A stretch of 64,000 nt of DNA from positions 2,108,001-2,172,000 of the forward strand of contig NZ_CP118164.1 in the NCBI RefSeq assembly GCF_028748185.1. The letters are read 5' to 3'. This document shows positions 26,649-35,156 of this stretch, piece after piece; within the stretch, counting starts at the first letter, position 1; every line of letters begins with the position of its first letter. A program made the translations under genes and the position numbers. The notes beneath the pieces are model-generated. The model was not told where the DNA came from. It ran no database searches and saw nothing but the letters and a program-made list of their open reading frames with translations. Source of the stretch: Bremerella sp. P1 (lineage in GTDB: Bacteria > Planctomycetota > Planctomycetia > Pirellulales > Pirellulaceae).

Positions 26649-27695
26649 TTAGCCGCTGGCCGTTGTGAAGTAATAACGCGTCAGGTGAAAGAAGACCGGT
26701 GCGGCAAAGCAGATCGCGTCGATACGATCGAGTACGCCGGCGTGCCCTTCCACCAACGTGCCGTAATCCTGAACGCCACGGTCACGCTTAATGGCACTCA
26801 TGGCCATACTGCCGGCGGCCCCCATCACGGCAATCACAATCGACATCACGGCACTCTGCCAGGGATTGAACGGCGTGGCCCCGGTCAGGCTTAGCATAGC
26901 TCCAACGACTGCGGTGACGCCGGTGCCTGCGAAGAAGCCTTCCCAGGTTCGGCTGGCGTTGATATTCGGAGCAATCACATTCTTGCCGAGCAAGCGGCTG
27001 CAGACAAAGTGCAATAGATCACTCAATTGAGCGATCAGAAGGAAGTAGAACAACAGACCAGCGGTGCTCTTGGTCGAGTATTCTGGATCGGTCCAATCAG
27101 TCAGGTACAAGAGTGCCGGAGCATAGCTAAGCGAGTAGACGCAAATGTAAAGTCCGGCTTGAATCTTCGCGATACGTTCCAGAAAACGTTTGTAGTCGCC
27201 CGCAACGGCAATGCGTGCGGCAATGAACAGGAAGCCATAGACCGGAATCAGAATACTGAACAGTTCGTACTGCGACTGCCCCATCGCCACCAACACATAC
27301 TGAGCCGGCGTCAAAATAAAGAAGACCCAGAATAAGGTACGGTGGTCACCCAGCCGCGTTGGCGTGAGAGTAATGAACTCGCGGAGTGCCCAGAACGAGA
27401 TCAGGAAGAACAAGATCACCGTGGCAACCGGCGAAGGAATCGTGAATGTGACAGCCAGGATCGCCGTCATCAGCCACCAGGCCCGCACTCGGCGAATGAA
27501 TGCCTGAACGATGGCCGGGTTCACGCTTGAATCAGGCTGGCGGCGTAAGATCTGCCCTGCCCCAGTTGCGATCAACAAACAACTGATCACGACCCCAAGT
27601 AAGATACCGGTCGCACCATCCAGCAGAAACGCCGTTTGTTGAGCCAACAACGGTGCCGTAAGAATCGTGCTAAGGGATGCGTGTAGCAAGTCCAT
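26649..27695 (-). CDS. cdsA: phosphatidate cytidylyltransferase (CdsA)
   Basis: 348 residues with about eight membrane segments. The C-terminal CTP-transferase signature is present in a variant form, SAIKRDRGVQDYG followed by GHAGVLDRIDAI, with the metal-binding Asp of LDRID. It makes CDP-diacylglycerol from phosphatidate and CTP in the inner membrane. The gene starts 15 bp after the acyltransferase gene, whose product supplies phosphatidate, so the two form a phospholipid operon. It is longer than E. coli CdsA (285 residues) through its N-terminal part. Confidence 0.9.
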   Translation of the reverse strand: MDLLHASLSTILTAPLLAQQTAFLLDGATGILLGVVISCLLIATGAGQILRRQPDSSVNPAIVQAFIRRVRAWWLMTAILAVTFTIPSPVATVILFFLISFWALREFITLTPTRLGDHRTLFWVFFILTPAQYVLVAMGQSQYELFSILIPVYGFLFIAARIAVAGDYKRFLERIAKIQAGLYICVYSLSYAPALLYLTDWTDPEYSTKSTAGLLFYFLLIAQLSDLLHFVCSRLLGKNVIAPNINASRTWEGFFAGTGVTAVVGAMLSLTGATPFNPWQSAVMSIVIAVMGAAGSMAMSAIKRDRGVQDYGTLVEGHAGVLDRIDAICFAAPVFFHLTRYYFTTASG

Positions 27696-27710
27696 GATGT
27701 CGTATCAGCG

Positions 27711-28322
27711 TCAGACGTCTCGCAGCCGGGAAACCGCTTCCCGAGCGCGGACGAGAAAGTCGGTCTTCGGCTCGCCGTTCTCTAACCAGATAGGCGGCCC
27801 GAAGATCACACGGCTCAACAGGGGAACCGGTAAGTACTCGCCCTTAGGCAAGATGCGTGTCATATTGTCGACATACACCGGAACCAATTCCAGGTCAGGT
27901 CGCTTCTTTGCCAGGTAAAAAAGCCCACTTTTGAAATCGCGGAGGTTCGTTCCGTCGTTGCGGCTTCCCTCGGGGAAGATAATCGCGGAGTACTTGTCGC
28001 CAATCTCTTTGAGCATCGATTCCACCGGGCTGCGGTGGACCTTGATGTTCTCACGATCGATCAACATCGCATTCAAGGAATGTGCCAGGTAACGGCGGAA
28101 CCAGCCTCGGTCCCAATAATCCTTCGCCGCGACTGGCTTGGTCAGCTCGCGACAATGCTTAGGAAGCGATGCCCAGATGATCACCGCGTCAATGTGACTT
28201 GTGTGGTTGGCAAAATAGATCCGTTGGCATGTGTCGGGATGGCAATCCACCCAGCGAACACTGCTTCCGGCGACCACTTTCGCCAGACCAGCCAAGAACG
28301 GACCCGTGAAGTTGAATTTCAC
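27711..28322 (-). CDS. plsC: 1-acylglycerol-3-phosphate acyltransferase (PlsC family)
   Basis: 203 residues. The HX4D catalytic motif is NHTSHIDAV, and the substrate-binding motif is FPEGSRNDGTNLRDFKSG. A weak hydrophobic N-terminus suggests peripheral membrane attachment. It acylates lysophosphatidate to phosphatidate, the substrate of the CdsA encoded next. It is short for the family but complete, with all four acyltransferase blocks recognisable (the fourth near ELVPVYVDN). Confidence 0.9.
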   Translation of the reverse strand: MKFNFTGPFLAGLAKVVAGSSVRWVDCHPDTCQRIYFANHTSHIDAVIIWASLPKHCRELTKPVAAKDYWDRGWFRRYLAHSLNAMLIDRENIKVHRSPVESMLKEIGDKYSAIIFPEGSRNDGTNLRDFKSGLFYLAKKRPDLELVPVYVDNMTRILPKGEYLPVPLLSRVIFGPPIWLENGEPKTDFLVRAREAVSRLRDV

Positions 28323-28434
28323 TTGCTCTGCAACCTAACCCCAGCACGACACGAACGGAATCTATCCATCGTATCGCACGACCGCCCGTAAGACTAGCGG
28401 CCCTTTGTTGCGAAACTCTTGTGCTGACTGTACT

Positions 28435-29664
28435 TTACGATGCTTTTGCGTCGCTTCTCTGAGGAACCAGTACCGGGCTTGTCGCTGGCTGACGAGCCAT
28501 ATGCAGAGCCGCTTGGACTTTCTGACGATAAACACCGCTGATCAAGTCCTGGTAGCCGGAAACCATCGCATCGAGCGAGCCATACCGAAGCACTTTCTCT
28601 CGTGCAGCTTTGCCCATTTCAGCCCGCTTATCGGCGTCCTGCATCAATGCGGCCATAGCATCGGCCGTTTCGTCCAGATTGCTGGCCTCGACGAGTAAAC
28701 CATTCACGCCATCGTCCACGGCATCGGGAATGCTCCCCACGCGGGGGGCGACAACCGGCAACTGGGTCGACATGGCCTCGAGAATCGAAACCGGGCTGGC
28801 CTCGTTTTTGGACGTGAGCGCGAAGCAGTCCATCGCCGAAAGCAGCTCAGGGATATCGCTGCGACTGCCGGTCATCGTGACATGATCCTGCAAACCCAGC
28901 TCATCACGTAGTGCTTCAATCCCAGGTCGCTCAGGCCCATCCCCCACGATCACAAAGTGCGATTGTGGGGCCTGCTCGACAACGCGGACCGCTGCTTTCA
29001 AAAACAATGCATGATCCTTTTCAGGCCGCAGAGCCGCCACGATTCCGCACACGGCCGTATCTTCCGAAACACCCCACTGACCACGAATTTCTTCACGTGT
29101 CTGAGCGTTAGCGACAAAGCGGTCGGTATCGATTCCGTTGGGAATGACCGTGACCTTTTCTTGCGGAAAGCCTTCCACTTCGACCAGGTGCTTGCCGTGG
29201 GGAGCCGCCACGCCGATGAAGCGATCGGTAATCGAGGTCAGTCGGCGGTTAAGCCAATTGATCGAGTCAGGCCACCCGGTTGAATGAATGGCAGAAGCGA
29301 CGACCGGCACGCCGGCCAGCCAGGCACAAAGTCGTCCCCAAAACATCTTGTCGCCAGCACCCACCGTAACCACGGCGTCGATCTCGCGCATCGCAAACAG
29401 CTCGGTCAGTCGCGGAACGACACGCAGGTCGTACTTGCCACTGAGCATGTTATGGAACGTGGGAACTTCCTTTTGCATCTCTTCGCCCAGTGGTCCCAGC
29501 TCTTTCATGCAGCACAGCTCAGGCGCAAATCGATTCCGATCCATCCGTCGAATCAGATTGACCAGCAGCGTTTCGGCACCACCGACTGGCATGCTCGTCA
29601 CCAGGTACATCACACGCAAAGGGCCGCGGCCATCCAGCGGAAGATTGATTCGTCGTCGCATCAT
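28435..29664 (-). CDS. glycosyltransferase family 4 protein
   Basis: 409 residues. The N-terminal Rossmann domain begins LRVMYLVTSMPVGGAETLLV. The C-terminal donor-binding domain has VTVIPNGIDTDRF, IVAALRPEKDH, FVIVGDGPERPGIEAL and SILEAMSTQLPVVAPRVGSI, with the Glu of the EX7E motif. It transfers a sugar from a nucleotide donor to a growing glycan on the cytoplasmic face. It is the last gene of the minus-strand polysaccharide operon, 15 bp after the flippase gene. The sugar is unknown. Confidence 0.93.
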   Translation of the reverse strand: MMRRRINLPLDGRGPLRVMYLVTSMPVGGAETLLVNLIRRMDRNRFAPELCCMKELGPLGEEMQKEVPTFHNMLSGKYDLRVVPRLTELFAMREIDAVVTVGAGDKMFWGRLCAWLAGVPVVASAIHSTGWPDSINWLNRRLTSITDRFIGVAAPHGKHLVEVEGFPQEKVTVIPNGIDTDRFVANAQTREEIRGQWGVSEDTAVCGIVAALRPEKDHALFLKAAVRVVEQAPQSHFVIVGDGPERPGIEALRDELGLQDHVTMTGSRSDIPELLSAMDCFALTSKNEASPVSILEAMSTQLPVVAPRVGSIPDAVDDGVNGLLVEASNLDETADAMAALMQDADKRAEMGKAAREKVLRYGSLDAMVSGYQDLISGVYRQKVQAALHMARQPATSPVLVPQRSDAKAS

Positions 29665-29679
29665 TGATTTTATGGTCCT

Positions 29680-31206
29680 CTAGGTTCGTGACCCGAATTT
29701 GCTTGTTAGCACGCCAACGCCATCCTGCAGTGTCTGCTTTTCCTGGACATCAAAAACCCAGTTGCCTGCATAGGCTTGCCACAGCAGAACGACCCACACG
29801 GAAAGCGCCACCGGCCAGCCCAGCCCAAGTAGGAAGGGTGCCGCGGCGAGCATCAGCGTCGACTTCTGGATCTCCATGCCATGGCGATGGGCAAGGAAGA
29901 GTGCCAGAACGATAGCAATGGCATTGGCTAGTGCCGTCGCAACAACGGCTCCGGTGAGTCCCCACATCGGCAACAGCAAGGCATTCAGCCCCACGTTCGC
30001 GGCAAGCCCAACACCAAAGACGATTGCGCCGACATGCGTTTTCTCGGCACAGCAGAAGTAGAGCATCGCGCACCCGACCAGGCTGTACCAAACACAGTAA
30101 GTCAGCGTCCACGGCAACACGGCAAGACCACCGCTGTACTTGCCATCGAAGACGTACTCGAACAACAAGGGAGCGGTCAGCCCAATCACAATGGCACCAG
30201 CCATCATCACCATCGAGCTGGCCTTCAGCAGCAGATTCAGTTGTTTGGAAACCTTCGACTGTTCGCCTCGTTCCCAATCGGCCGAAAGATGCGGCAGCAA
30301 GATCCCGCCAAACAGGTTCGCCACGGCAACCATCAGCCATGGCACCACGCGGCTACTGTGATAGTCGCCAACAAGGGTAATACTTTCTTCCGCGGTCAGT
30401 CCGCTGAAGTGCACGATCATGTAACGATCGACCACTTCAAACAAGTTCGAGAGCAAGTTGATCGCCCACAACCAGGCAGCAAATGGAAGCAACTTCTTCC
30501 AGAACTCCGACTGCATCGGAACGCGATCGCACAGCGGTACCTGATTCCAGTCTCGCGCCAGGACAACGCCCCCCATCACCACGGTCACGCTGCATGCGAT
30601 ACCGTAGGAAAGGATGACGCTTTCGGCGGACGTGTCATACCAAAGCAAGAGCCCTAACCCGATCACGGCGAAGAGCACACTATTGACGAACTGCAGCGCC
30701 GAAACCATTCGCATCTGCCGCATAGCGATGAACAGTTCGACGAAATAATTGAAGCCCACAACGGCGATCAGCGTCAGTGCGACCACCGGAATGATCGGAG
30801 CCAGGCTGGCATCTTTGAACAGCACAACTGCCGCTTGTTCGTGAAATATCCACAGCAGTCCACAACCAATCGACGAAAGGACAACGGTGGCAACCGTGGT
30901 TCGATAGAGGAACGTTCGCAGTTGTCCCTTTTGTCGGTAGTGCTCGACGTAGCGGCCAAACGAGCCGGGGATTCCCAGCACAACCAGTGGGCCTGCCAAC
31001 ATCAAAAAGCCAAAGACCAAGTCCCATAACCCGAGCTGTTCGGCCGGCAACCATCGGCAAAACAGCACGCCGCGAATAAACCCAATGCCGCGCTGAAAAA
31101 CGGTCAGCATTGCCAACAGCAGCATGCTTTCCGCAAGCGATGTCGTCTTGTAGGTCGGCGTACTGGGAATCTCTGCCGCGTTGTTGACGGTAGGAGACGC
31201 GCTCAT
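29680..31206 (-). CDS. polysaccharide flippase (Wzx/MATE-like oligosaccharide exporter)
   Basis: 508 residues with 12-14 membrane segments. The N-terminal block FQRGIGFIRGVLFCRWLPAEQLGLW is typical of polysaccharide-biosynthesis flippases. It is expected to turn lipid-linked repeat units across the cytoplasmic membrane. The start overlaps the deacetylase stop by 4 bp (ATGA), so the genes are translationally coupled. Confidence 0.9.
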   Translation of the reverse strand: MSASPTVNNAAEIPSTPTYKTTSLAESMLLLAMLTVFQRGIGFIRGVLFCRWLPAEQLGLWDLVFGFLMLAGPLVVLGIPGSFGRYVEHYRQKGQLRTFLYRTTVATVVLSSIGCGLLWIFHEQAAVVLFKDASLAPIIPVVALTLIAVVGFNYFVELFIAMRQMRMVSALQFVNSVLFAVIGLGLLLWYDTSAESVILSYGIACSVTVVMGGVVLARDWNQVPLCDRVPMQSEFWKKLLPFAAWLWAINLLSNLFEVVDRYMIVHFSGLTAEESITLVGDYHSSRVVPWLMVAVANLFGGILLPHLSADWERGEQSKVSKQLNLLLKASSMVMMAGAIVIGLTAPLLFEYVFDGKYSGGLAVLPWTLTYCVWYSLVGCAMLYFCCAEKTHVGAIVFGVGLAANVGLNALLLPMWGLTGAVVATALANAIAIVLALFLAHRHGMEIQKSTLMLAAAPFLLGLGWPVALSVWVVLLWQAYAGNWVFDVQEKQTLQDGVGVLTSKFGSRT

Positions 31207-32072
31207 GCGTTCCCTCCTGCCGCTGCGGCCTGCCTGGCATACCGAGGCTGGTAACGCTTCACCCCGTTCACCTTACGCGGATCGATCGTCAGCCAATTCC
31301 GCAGACGCGAAAGCTCGGGATCGCCATGGATCCGCTGGATATGGTACGGATCGTCACCGGGAAAATTGTAGCCACCGTAGGCCGAGCAGAACCCCTGGAT
31401 GCCATTCGCGCGAAGCATGTTAATCGCGGCGTCATTCAGGTTGGCATGTTGGCCAAATGGAAACGCGAAGTAGCGAATCGGTTGATCGATCAGCGACGCC
31501 AATTCCTGGGTCGCCGTAATGACTTCGTCATGCAGCTTCTCTGTATCGCGGATCGCACCAACGTCTGGATGGGTTCGCGAATGTCCACCAATTTCGATCA
31601 CGCCACTAGCCGCCATCTCGCGCAGCTGGTCAACCGTATTGGGAGAGGCATCGATTCCTAGCTTCGCATCATGAGGAAATGGCTTGCCGGTCAAGACGTT
31701 GTCGAGCGTTACGAAGTAAGTCGCCGGCATCTGACGCTGAATCAGCTCGCCGATGGCCTGATCACAGTTTTCACCGTAACCATCGTCGAACGTAATCGCC
31801 ACGCAAGGCTTGGGATTGAATCGCAAAGCGATGCGGCGTTGGGCTTCTGTCAGGGTCACCACCTCCAAGTTGGCTTGCAGCCAATCAAGGTGACGGCGAA
31901 AACCGTCGTTGGTAATGGTCCAGTCGTTGAGATTCTGATCCGCCACGCGATGGTAAAAGAGGACCATCACCGGTGCGAGTCCGACCCGCGCGCGGACCTG
32001 GCGAAACCGAGCTCGCCATGGCCAGGTCGCGGCATAATAGCCGTCGATCAGTTGTTCTTTCAGTCGCTGCAT
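31203..32072 (-). CDS. polysaccharide deacetylase (NodB domain)
   Basis: 289 residues from the ATG at 32072; a TTG at 32096 would overlap the preceding gene by 17 bp and is less likely. Motifs: TFDDGYGEN (catalytic base and metal Asp), GGHSRTHPDVG (metal His pair) and FAFPFGQHANL. It removes N-acetyl groups from a polysaccharide or its precursor. It lies between the FemAB/GNAT-like gene and the flippase. A hydrophobic start is not obvious, so its location could be cytoplasmic. FemAB-like, deacetylase and flippase genes together are common in exopolysaccharide loci. Confidence 0.9.
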   Translation of the reverse strand: MQRLKEQLIDGYYAATWPWRARFRQVRARVGLAPVMVLFYHRVADQNLNDWTITNDGFRRHLDWLQANLEVVTLTEAQRRIALRFNPKPCVAITFDDGYGENCDQAIGELIQRQMPATYFVTLDNVLTGKPFPHDAKLGIDASPNTVDQLREMAASGVIEIGGHSRTHPDVGAIRDTEKLHDEVITATQELASLIDQPIRYFAFPFGQHANLNDAAINMLRANGIQGFCSAYGGYNFPGDDPYHIQRIHGDPELSRLRNWLTIDPRKVNGVKRYQPRYARQAAAAGGNA

Positions 32073-32079
32073 GCTGGTC

Positions 32080-33183
32080 TTATTCGCTCTTTCCAAGCGA
32101 CGCTTTGAGCCAACTCTTGACCTGGGTTTTCGTCGTCCAGATCCCCTGTCGGATCAATCCAAAGGTCGTATTGGGCACGACACGGATCGTCTCGCAGGCT
32201 CGTGGTTCGGCTCGCCAATGGGCTTTATAGGGTTCGTCGCCGCGGAGGAAGTCGACGGCTGTCTTGCCTTGTTCGATGGCACGGCGAATGACGGCAATCT
32301 GCATCAAGCTGCCAGGCTCATCATTCAGGCGATCAGGATCGATACCGGCCTGGTAGGCATATGAAATGTCATGACCGGGGAAGTGAATCTCGGCCGCGAC
32401 AGGCACATCGTCCAGGTCGAGCCAGAGAATCTCGCATTTGCCGTCGGCCATCATCTGACTGGCCGCTTCGTACAAAAACTTCGTGAAGCGATCGTCCGCA
32501 AAACAGCCTGGCTGATCGAGCGATTTTCGTCGACGCATGTGCAGATCGATCAGAATCGGCATGGCGGCATCCAGGCCGGTCGCGCTATCGCACACATGCA
32601 GCTGGCAGCGATCGGTATCGAGCACGCGGTTGATTTGGCGGCGGATCTGTTTGCGATGCGACTTGGACTGCTGCATCTCGAAGTCGTACCAAGTCTCGGG
32701 TATCTCAAGTCGCCAGCAATTGATCGCTGATAATCGATGAACCATAGCCTGACACTGCATCATCCGTTGACTCAGTTCTTCCGCGATGGGTGCCCCTTTT
32801 TCGAGGTTCTCCCACTCCATCGCATCCCAGGCATTCGAGGTCGTCAGGGCTTCCTGTAACCAATCGACCAACAGCGGAGCCACTCGATTCGGGTCATCCG
32901 GGTGCACGAGAATATCGAGATAGTCGCTGCACACCTCACCATCACCCAGAAAGCGAAGCGTACGTCCGCCCGTTTTTCCGGCGGCTTTATACCAGGGAGC
33001 TAGTCCAATCAGTTCGTCTCCATCAAACACGCCAACAATGAATAGCTGATGGGCATCGCCGTAATGCTTCCACCACGACATCATCCAGTCGTAGCTGCGA
33101 AAGGGCACATTGCCAGCCAACGCATTCCAGGCTGACCGCAAGGAAACGACGGATTGGGGATCTGAAAACCGTTCGACGTGCAT
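32080..33183 (-). CDS. GNAT/FemAB-like acyltransferase (BioF2-like domain)
   Basis: 367 residues. Two GNAT-like halves are suggested. The N-terminal half has WNALAGNVPFRSYDWMMSWW and FLGDGEVCSDYLDILVHPD. The C-terminal half has LIDLHMRRRKSLDQPGCF, CEILWLDLDDVPVAAEIHF, YAYQAGID and VDFLRGDEPYKAHW. Such proteins transfer acyl or aminoacyl groups to glycan precursors. It is the first gene of the minus-strand operon, diverging from the Wzz-like gene. The exact acyl group is unknown. Confidence 0.88.
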   Translation of the reverse strand: MHVERFSDPQSVVSLRSAWNALAGNVPFRSYDWMMSWWKHYGDAHQLFIVGVFDGDELIGLAPWYKAAGKTGGRTLRFLGDGEVCSDYLDILVHPDDPNRVAPLLVDWLQEALTTSNAWDAMEWENLEKGAPIAEELSQRMMQCQAMVHRLSAINCWRLEIPETWYDFEMQQSKSHRKQIRRQINRVLDTDRCQLHVCDSATGLDAAMPILIDLHMRRRKSLDQPGCFADDRFTKFLYEAASQMMADGKCEILWLDLDDVPVAAEIHFPGHDISYAYQAGIDPDRLNDEPGSLMQIAVIRRAIEQGKTAVDFLRGDEPYKAHWRAEPRACETIRVVPNTTFGLIRQGIWTTKTQVKSWLKASLGKSE

Positions 33184-33624
33184 AGATATCTGGGGGGCCG
33201 AAGTTAACGTTCAGGCCCGCGATTGCGCACCGCAGGCCGTTCTATTCTCGACAACGGACTATCAAACATTCCCCACTGTTAGGTAAAAGCAAACAAAGTT
33301 GCGCCGGTTTAGAAGGGATGCTTACCCACCGAGTGGCAATTGTTTCTCAGACACATCACGTGTTGCTTTTTCGCCACGTCTCTTGCGATTTGGCAACATC
33401 TCGGTGGCAACCCGAAGCTCGCTCCTCACCGCACCTAAGTGCTTTTCCAAACGGCCTTTACCCCTCGAATAGCCGGAGCATTCCCAATTATTGGCACTCG
33501 GCTTGCCTTATAGCTCCAGCGAATCGGGGTTGTGGGAAGCAGGACCTCCGGCCCACGTGGCTGCGTCTTGCTTCCCGCACGTTTTTCACTCCCTATCGAT
33601 ATGCCCTTTCTCGAGGCAATGGCT
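33184..33624. other. divergent regulatory region of the polysaccharide locus (441 bp)
   Basis: It separates the two polysaccharide operons. It holds a sigma-54 promoter (33491-33507) and three copies of TGGCAA (33334-33339, 33391-33396, 33405-33410), which lie 80-160 bp upstream of it, where an enhancer-binding activator would sit. No gene is called here. Confidence 0.5.
33491..33507 (+). promoter_or_regulatory. sigma-54 (RpoN) -24/-12 promoter
   Basis: TTGGCACTCGGCTTGCC matches the sigma-54 consensus TGGCAC-N5-TTGC exactly, with the invariant GG and GC separated by 10 bases. The predicted start of transcription is near 33518-33520, giving a leader of about 105 bases to the ATG at 33625. It should require a AAA+ enhancer-binding activator, which is not encoded in the window. 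Confidence 0.75.
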
Positions 33625-35094
33625 ATGTTCAACCCGGCTGACATCCTCTTCGCGCTTGTTCGCTATCGTTTGCGTTGGATCATTCCCACGATCCTGGTAG
33701 CGACCGCAGCACTTGCGTATGCCGTCGTCAAGCCGAATGCCTGGGAAGCCACCCAAAGCATCGTACTGCGCGACGAAGCGGTCAGTAGTTTAGGCCGACC
33801 AGGACAGTTCTCCCGAGTTGAAGACATGAAGCACGCCCAGGAAACCGTGCTCCAGCTGACGCGTTCGCGAGAAGTGATCGAGGCAGCGCTGACGCAATTG
33901 GGAGTACCCGCAGGCCGCTGGTCGACCGGTTCCTGGCCGAGCAAAGACGACATCGCCACGGCTCGCAAATCGATCAGTGTTCATTCCCCCAGCGGCACCG
34001 AATTCGGAACGACCGAAATGCTGTACATCACGGTCGAAGCCGATACGCCTGAGCGTGCGAAGAAGCTGAACGAATTGATCTGCATCCAACTCGATCAGCA
34101 ACTGGGCGAGATGCGAAACAGCCGTGCATTGAGCCTGGTAGAAGAACTCAACTATCGCGAACAACAAGCCAACCAGGCCCTGACTGGCGTAACCAATCGC
34201 CTGTCGGACATGGAAGAAGAAGTCGGAACTGACCTGGCAGAGTTGCGAATCTTGAACGAAGTCGGCTCGGGGAACGGTAACCTTCGCGAACAGATGGTGC
34301 AAATCAAGAACGAACTGCGGACGGCTCTAGCCAACCAGCAAAGCTCGCAGCGACTGCTGGAGATTCTAGAAGCAGCCCAGCAAAACACGAGTGAACTGAT
34401 TGCCACGCCGAACCAGCTACTTGAATCGCAACCGGCACTGCGTCGGCTTAAGGATGGCTTGATCGATGCCCAGCTTCGTTCGGCTCAACTGCAAGGGATA
34501 CGCACCGACAACCATCCCGGCGTCATCGCGGCTCATCATGCCGAAGAAGAGATTCGTAGCCACTTGCACCAGGAAATCGCCATCGCCATTCGTAGCCTGA
34601 ATGCGGAACGAAGCGTGAATGCCAGTCGCATTGCTCAGCTGCAGACCATGCTTGACGACGTAAGCGAGCGGATGACTAAGCTGGCTTCCCTACGTGCTGG
34701 GTACAATAATCTGGTGGCGGAAGTTCGCGAAAAGAATAACAAGCTGACTCAAATCCGAACCGATCTGGCCGATGCCCGGTCGTCGGTGGAAGCGGCAACC
34801 ACCACGTCTCTGATCACTAAAGTGAGCACTCCCGAGGTCAGTGACTACCCGGTTGGTCCTTCCCGCAAGGCAATCGCTGGAGCCGGCGTTGTTGGCGGGC
34901 TGGCTTTGGGGCTGGGCATTCTCTTTCTGACCGTCCCCATGACGGCCGCACCATCAGCACAACCGATACCATCGGCAAGCTCAACGAGCAATGCTTCCGG
35001 TGCGGGTCAGCATCCTGCTCCAGTAGCAGGGCATGGCCTATCTTTGAAGGAAGCTTTGTTCAACCTCGCACATCGCAACCCTTCACCTAACTGA
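33625..35094 (+). CDS. Wzz-like polysaccharide chain-length/co-polymerase protein
   Basis: 489 residues from the ATG at 33625, which has GAGG at 33613-33616; other in-frame ATGs at 33601 and 33619 lack a spaced ribosome site. The first membrane segment (about 17-40, IIPTILVATAALAYAVV) starts a Wzz domain (WEATQSIVLRDEAVSS), followed by long coiled-coil stretches (about 160-400) and a second membrane segment (about 418-442). The C-terminal tail (about 50 residues) is rich in Ser, Ala and Pro. No tyrosine-kinase domain is fused. It sets chain length for the Wzy-type polymerase encoded next and heads the sigma-54-driven operon. Confidence 0.88.
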   Translation: MFNPADILFALVRYRLRWIIPTILVATAALAYAVVKPNAWEATQSIVLRDEAVSSLGRPGQFSRVEDMKHAQETVLQLTRSREVIEAALTQLGVPAGRWSTGSWPSKDDIATARKSISVHSPSGTEFGTTEMLYITVEADTPERAKKLNELICIQLDQQLGEMRNSRALSLVEELNYREQQANQALTGVTNRLSDMEEEVGTDLAELRILNEVGSGNGNLREQMVQIKNELRTALANQQSSQRLLEILEAAQQNTSELIATPNQLLESQPALRRLKDGLIDAQLRSAQLQGIRTDNHPGVIAAHHAEEEIRSHLHQEIAIAIRSLNAERSVNASRIAQLQTMLDDVSERMTKLASLRAGYNNLVAEVREKNNKLTQIRTDLADARSSVEAATTTSLITKVSTPEVSDYPVGPSRKAIAGAGVVGGLALGLGILFLTVPMTAAPSAQPIPSASSTSNASGAGQHPAPVAGHGLSLKEALFNLAHRNPSPN

Positions 35095-35156
35095 TTCGCG
35101 TTTCCAGCACTTTCGAGCGACTCGAGTCCTGAAAACCGAATGCTGAAGACATCGAC

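Noticed and set aside
33334-33410. Three TGGCAA copies considered as further sigma-54 promoters
   Set aside because: None has GC at the required distance; kept only as possible activator sites.
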